64,000 nucleotides of DNA from NCBI GenBank assembly GCA_947486475.1, contig CANKTR010000004.1:3690-67689 (forward strand), in the 5' to 3' direction. Source of the stretch: Microbacteriaceae bacterium. GTDB lineage: Bacteria > Actinomycetota > Actinomycetes > Actinomycetales > Microbacteriaceae. Each line of letters opens with the position of its first letter. The first letter of the stretch is position 1. The notes beneath the pieces are model-generated. The model saw nothing but the letters and a program-made list of their open reading frames with translations. It had not been told where the DNA came from and made no database searches. Positions 62,285 through 64,000 of this stretch are shown here, piece after piece. The position numbers and the translations under genes are program-made.

Positions 62285-63523
62285 GTGGACGCGCGGGTCC
62301 TCTCGGTCGCGAGCAGCCACATCGGGCGCGTTCGCGCGAGCAATCAGGATTCGGGCTACGCGGGCACACACCTGTTTCTCGTCGCGGATGGAATGGGCGG
62401 TCACGCGGGTGGTGACGTCGCGAGCTCTCTCGCGACTCAGACCGTCACCGCCATCGCGGACGAACGATTCGACACCATTGAGGTCGCTCGCGAGCGCCTC
62501 GTCGACGCCGTGATGACAAGTGCCGCCGAGCTTGTCGACGCGGTTCGCGAGCACCCCGATCTGACCGGCATGGGGACAACCGTGAGTGCGCTGTTGCGCC
62601 ACAACAACCAGGTTGTGATTGCCCATATTGGGGATTCTCGCGTGTATCGATTCCGCAAAGGCGTGCTCGAGCAGGTGACTACCGACCACACGTTCGTTCA
62701 AAAACTCGTCGAAACAGGTCGAATTACCGCTGAGGAAGCCCTGGTTCATCCTCGCCGAAACGTCCTCATGCGAGTCCTGGGCGACTTTGAAGGAAGCGTC
62801 GATATCGACTCGGCGATTTTCGATACCGAGCCCGGCGACCGGTGGCTGCTGTGCTCGGATGGGTTGTGTGGTTTCGTGCCCGAGCTCGCGATTGCCCAGG
62901 TCCTGGCCAGCGAGCCTGATGCGGCGAAAGCTGCCGAGAAACTCATCACCATGACGCTTGACCGTGGCGCGCCGGACAACGTCACCATCGTTATCGCGGG
63001 TGTCAACGAAACGAACATGAGCGCCGCCGCAAAACCACTTCTGGTGGGAGCGGCTGCACTTCCCCTTCTTTTTGACGCGGTGACCCGACCGCTACCCCGA
63101 GTTGTTTCGCGCCTTTTTTCGCCCAAATCCAGCAGCGCGATGGAAGAACATTTCGAGACCGCCGATTATTTGGACACACTCGTCGCCGAGGACAAGCGCC
63201 GTGCGGCACAACGGCGGTCGCGTTGGGCCGTCTATTTCTCGCTCGCCCTCGCCGTCGTCGTCGGCTTCGGCATCTACGGCTACGTCTGGACCCAGTCGCA
63301 GTTCTTTGTGGGCACGGACGGTGACAGTGTCGTCGTATACCGCGGCATCAACGGAGACTTCGGTTCGATTCCGCTGCACACAATCGTGCGCGACACGGAC
63401 ATCCCGCTCTCTTCACTCTCTGATTTCGTGAGGACCTCGGTGGAACTCACCATCCCGGTCCTGAGTCTCACGCAGGCCCTCCTCGTCGTCGAAAGGATCG
63501 AGATTGTCTCTCAGTCCCCTTAG
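62285..63523 (+). CDS. pstP: PP2C-family Ser/Thr phosphatase PstP
   Basis: A 412-residue membrane phosphatase that opposes PknA/PknB. The PP2C domain (1-240) shows RVRASNQDSGYAG, VADGMGGHAGGDVAS, IAHIGDSRVYRFRKG, LLCSDGL and APDNVTIVI, so the metal-binding Asp residues are intact. One membrane helix (about 318-336) leads to a C-terminal outer domain of about 75 residues. Overlaps the rodA start by 20 nt. Confidence 0.94.
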   Translation: MDARVLSVASSHIGRVRASNQDSGYAGTHLFLVADGMGGHAGGDVASSLATQTVTAIADERFDTIEVARERLVDAVMTSAAELVDAVREHPDLTGMGTTVSALLRHNNQVVIAHIGDSRVYRFRKGVLEQVTTDHTFVQKLVETGRITAEEALVHPRRNVLMRVLGDFEGSVDIDSAIFDTEPGDRWLLCSDGLCGFVPELAIAQVLASEPDAAKAAEKLITMTLDRGAPDNVTIVIAGVNETNMSAAAKPLLVGAAALPLLFDAVTRPLPRVVSRLFSPKSSSAMEEHFETADYLDTLVAEDKRRAAQRRSRWAVYFSLALAVVVGFGIYGYVWTQSQFFVGTDGDSVVVYRGINGDFGSIPLHTIVRDTDIPLSSLSDFVRTSVELTIPVLSLTQALLVVERIEIVSQSP

Positions 63524-64000
63524 CCCGGCGAACGCGACCATCACCGAGCAGCTCATGCTGCGCCTCAAGGTTCCGACGAAACTTCGGAACCTCGAGGCGA
63601 CGCTCATTGTTTTTGCCATGATCGTCACCACCGCGGCCCTCGCGCTCGTGGACATTGGCGCGACCGGAGTGGTCAACCCGTCCATCATCGGCCTGACATT
63701 CGGACTCGGAGCCATCGTTCTCGCGATGCACGTCGCCCAGCGATTCGTCGCCCGTGATGCCGACCCGCTCATCCTTCCCATCGTTACTCTTCTCAACGGG
63801 CTCGGAATCGCGATGATTCATCGACTCGACCTGTCGTTCGGCCTGACCGGCTGGGAGGCGAACGCGACCCGTCAGATGGTGTGGACAGCGATTGCGACAG
63901 TCGTCGCGATCGGGGTCATTGTGACCGTTCGAAACCACCGCGTCTTGCAGCGTTACCGGTACGTCTGGATGTTGGTCGGTGTCGTGTTGCTGATGTTGCC
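63504..64000 (+). CDS. rodA: RodA/FtsW-family peptidoglycan polymerase (partial, cut by right edge)
   Basis: The first 165 residues of a SEDS glycosyltransferase that polymerises lipid II. Four membrane helices are already visible, along with IHRLDLSFGL, the family-typical segment after the third helix. The TTG at 63504 is chosen for AAAGGA 6 nt before it; it overlaps pstP by 20 nt. Position after pstP makes this RodA rather than FtsW in actinobacteria; pbpA, pknA and pknB would be expected next. Confidence 0.9.
   Translation, partial: MSLSPLSPANATITEQLMLRLKVPTKLRNLEATLIVFAMIVTTAALALVDIGATGVVNPSIIGLTFGLGAIVLAMHVAQRFVARDADPLILPIVTLLNGLGIAMIHRLDLSFGLTGWEANATRQMVWTAIATVVAIGVIVTVRNHRVLQRYRYVWMLVGVVLLML

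Noticed and set aside
61736..62749. A 337-residue minus-strand frame opposite fhaA/fhaB/pstP
   Set aside because: It spans three real genes that have strong motifs and has no recognisable fold of its own.

Overview
This window looks like a piece of a compact, moderately GC-rich actinobacterial chromosome, most likely Microbacteriaceae (an inference). Supporting markers are: the fhaA-fhaB-pstP-rodA cell-division/signalling operon behind a tRNA-Leu; phoU next to a SenX3-RegX3 type two-component pair; the mismatch endonuclease NucS; an inositol cluster with a Cgl0159-type protein; and many genes whose start codon sits 5-7 nt after a -10 box (leaderless transcripts). Genes are tightly packed, often with ATGA or TAATG overlaps. 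I see no insertion sequences, integrases, rRNA or CRISPR arrays.

Layout. 1-4 kb: the start of pstC behind a PHO box, an SDR dehydrogenase, a DUF1801 protein, a GNAT-AAA+ fusion and an HhH-GPD DNA glycosylase. 4-11 kb: cell-surface glycan genes (flippase-like membrane protein, two sulfotransferases, a DPM1-like GT2, a DegT aminotransferase and a large GT-C membrane enzyme). 11-14 kb: a TetR regulator with a palindromic operator, and acetoacetyl-CoA synthetase. 14-22.7 kb: a divergent myo-inositol catabolic locus (lacI-iolG against iolE-iolC-Cgl0159-like-iolB-Gfo/Idh-iolD) with a LacI-type operator. 22.8-24.5 kb: a paralogue of the GT-C enzyme. 24.6-29 kb: an operon of a tiny membrane protein, an NCS1 nucleobase-type permease, a zinc alcohol dehydrogenase and a tandem nitrilase. 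29-41 kb: a second glycan block with GT61, tRNA-Arg, gene remnants, cysD-cysNC (PAPS synthesis) with a coupled unknown membrane protein, a GT4, three paralogous sulfotransferase-like proteins, two tRNA-Ser genes and an LCP protein. 40-53 kb: housekeeping genes (serS, pheA, a DD-carboxypeptidase, phoU/senX3/regX3, lipoate ligase, an MFS carrier, an Lrp regulator, pfkA, hemD, small membrane proteins). 53-64 kb: M13 peptidase, Trk/Ktr potassium uptake, nucS, copper ATPase and chaperone, tRNA-Leu, and fhaA-fhaB-pstP-rodA (cut by the right edge).

How it works together. The strongest theme is a probable sulfated surface glycan. PAPS made by CysD/CysNC would feed five sulfotransferases of two types. 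GT2, GT4, GT61 and GT-C enzymes, a flippase-like protein, a sugar aminotransferase and an LCP ligase would build and attach the polymer. No cysH/cysI sulfate-reduction gene lies nearby, which favours sulfation as the use of PAPS. A second theme is phosphate control: 11-nt-spaced GTTCACC units precede both pstC and phoU, with the SenX3/RegX3 pair encoded next to phoU. A third is inositol catabolism under a LacI regulator; no iolA-like dehydrogenase or dedicated inositol importer is seen in the locus.
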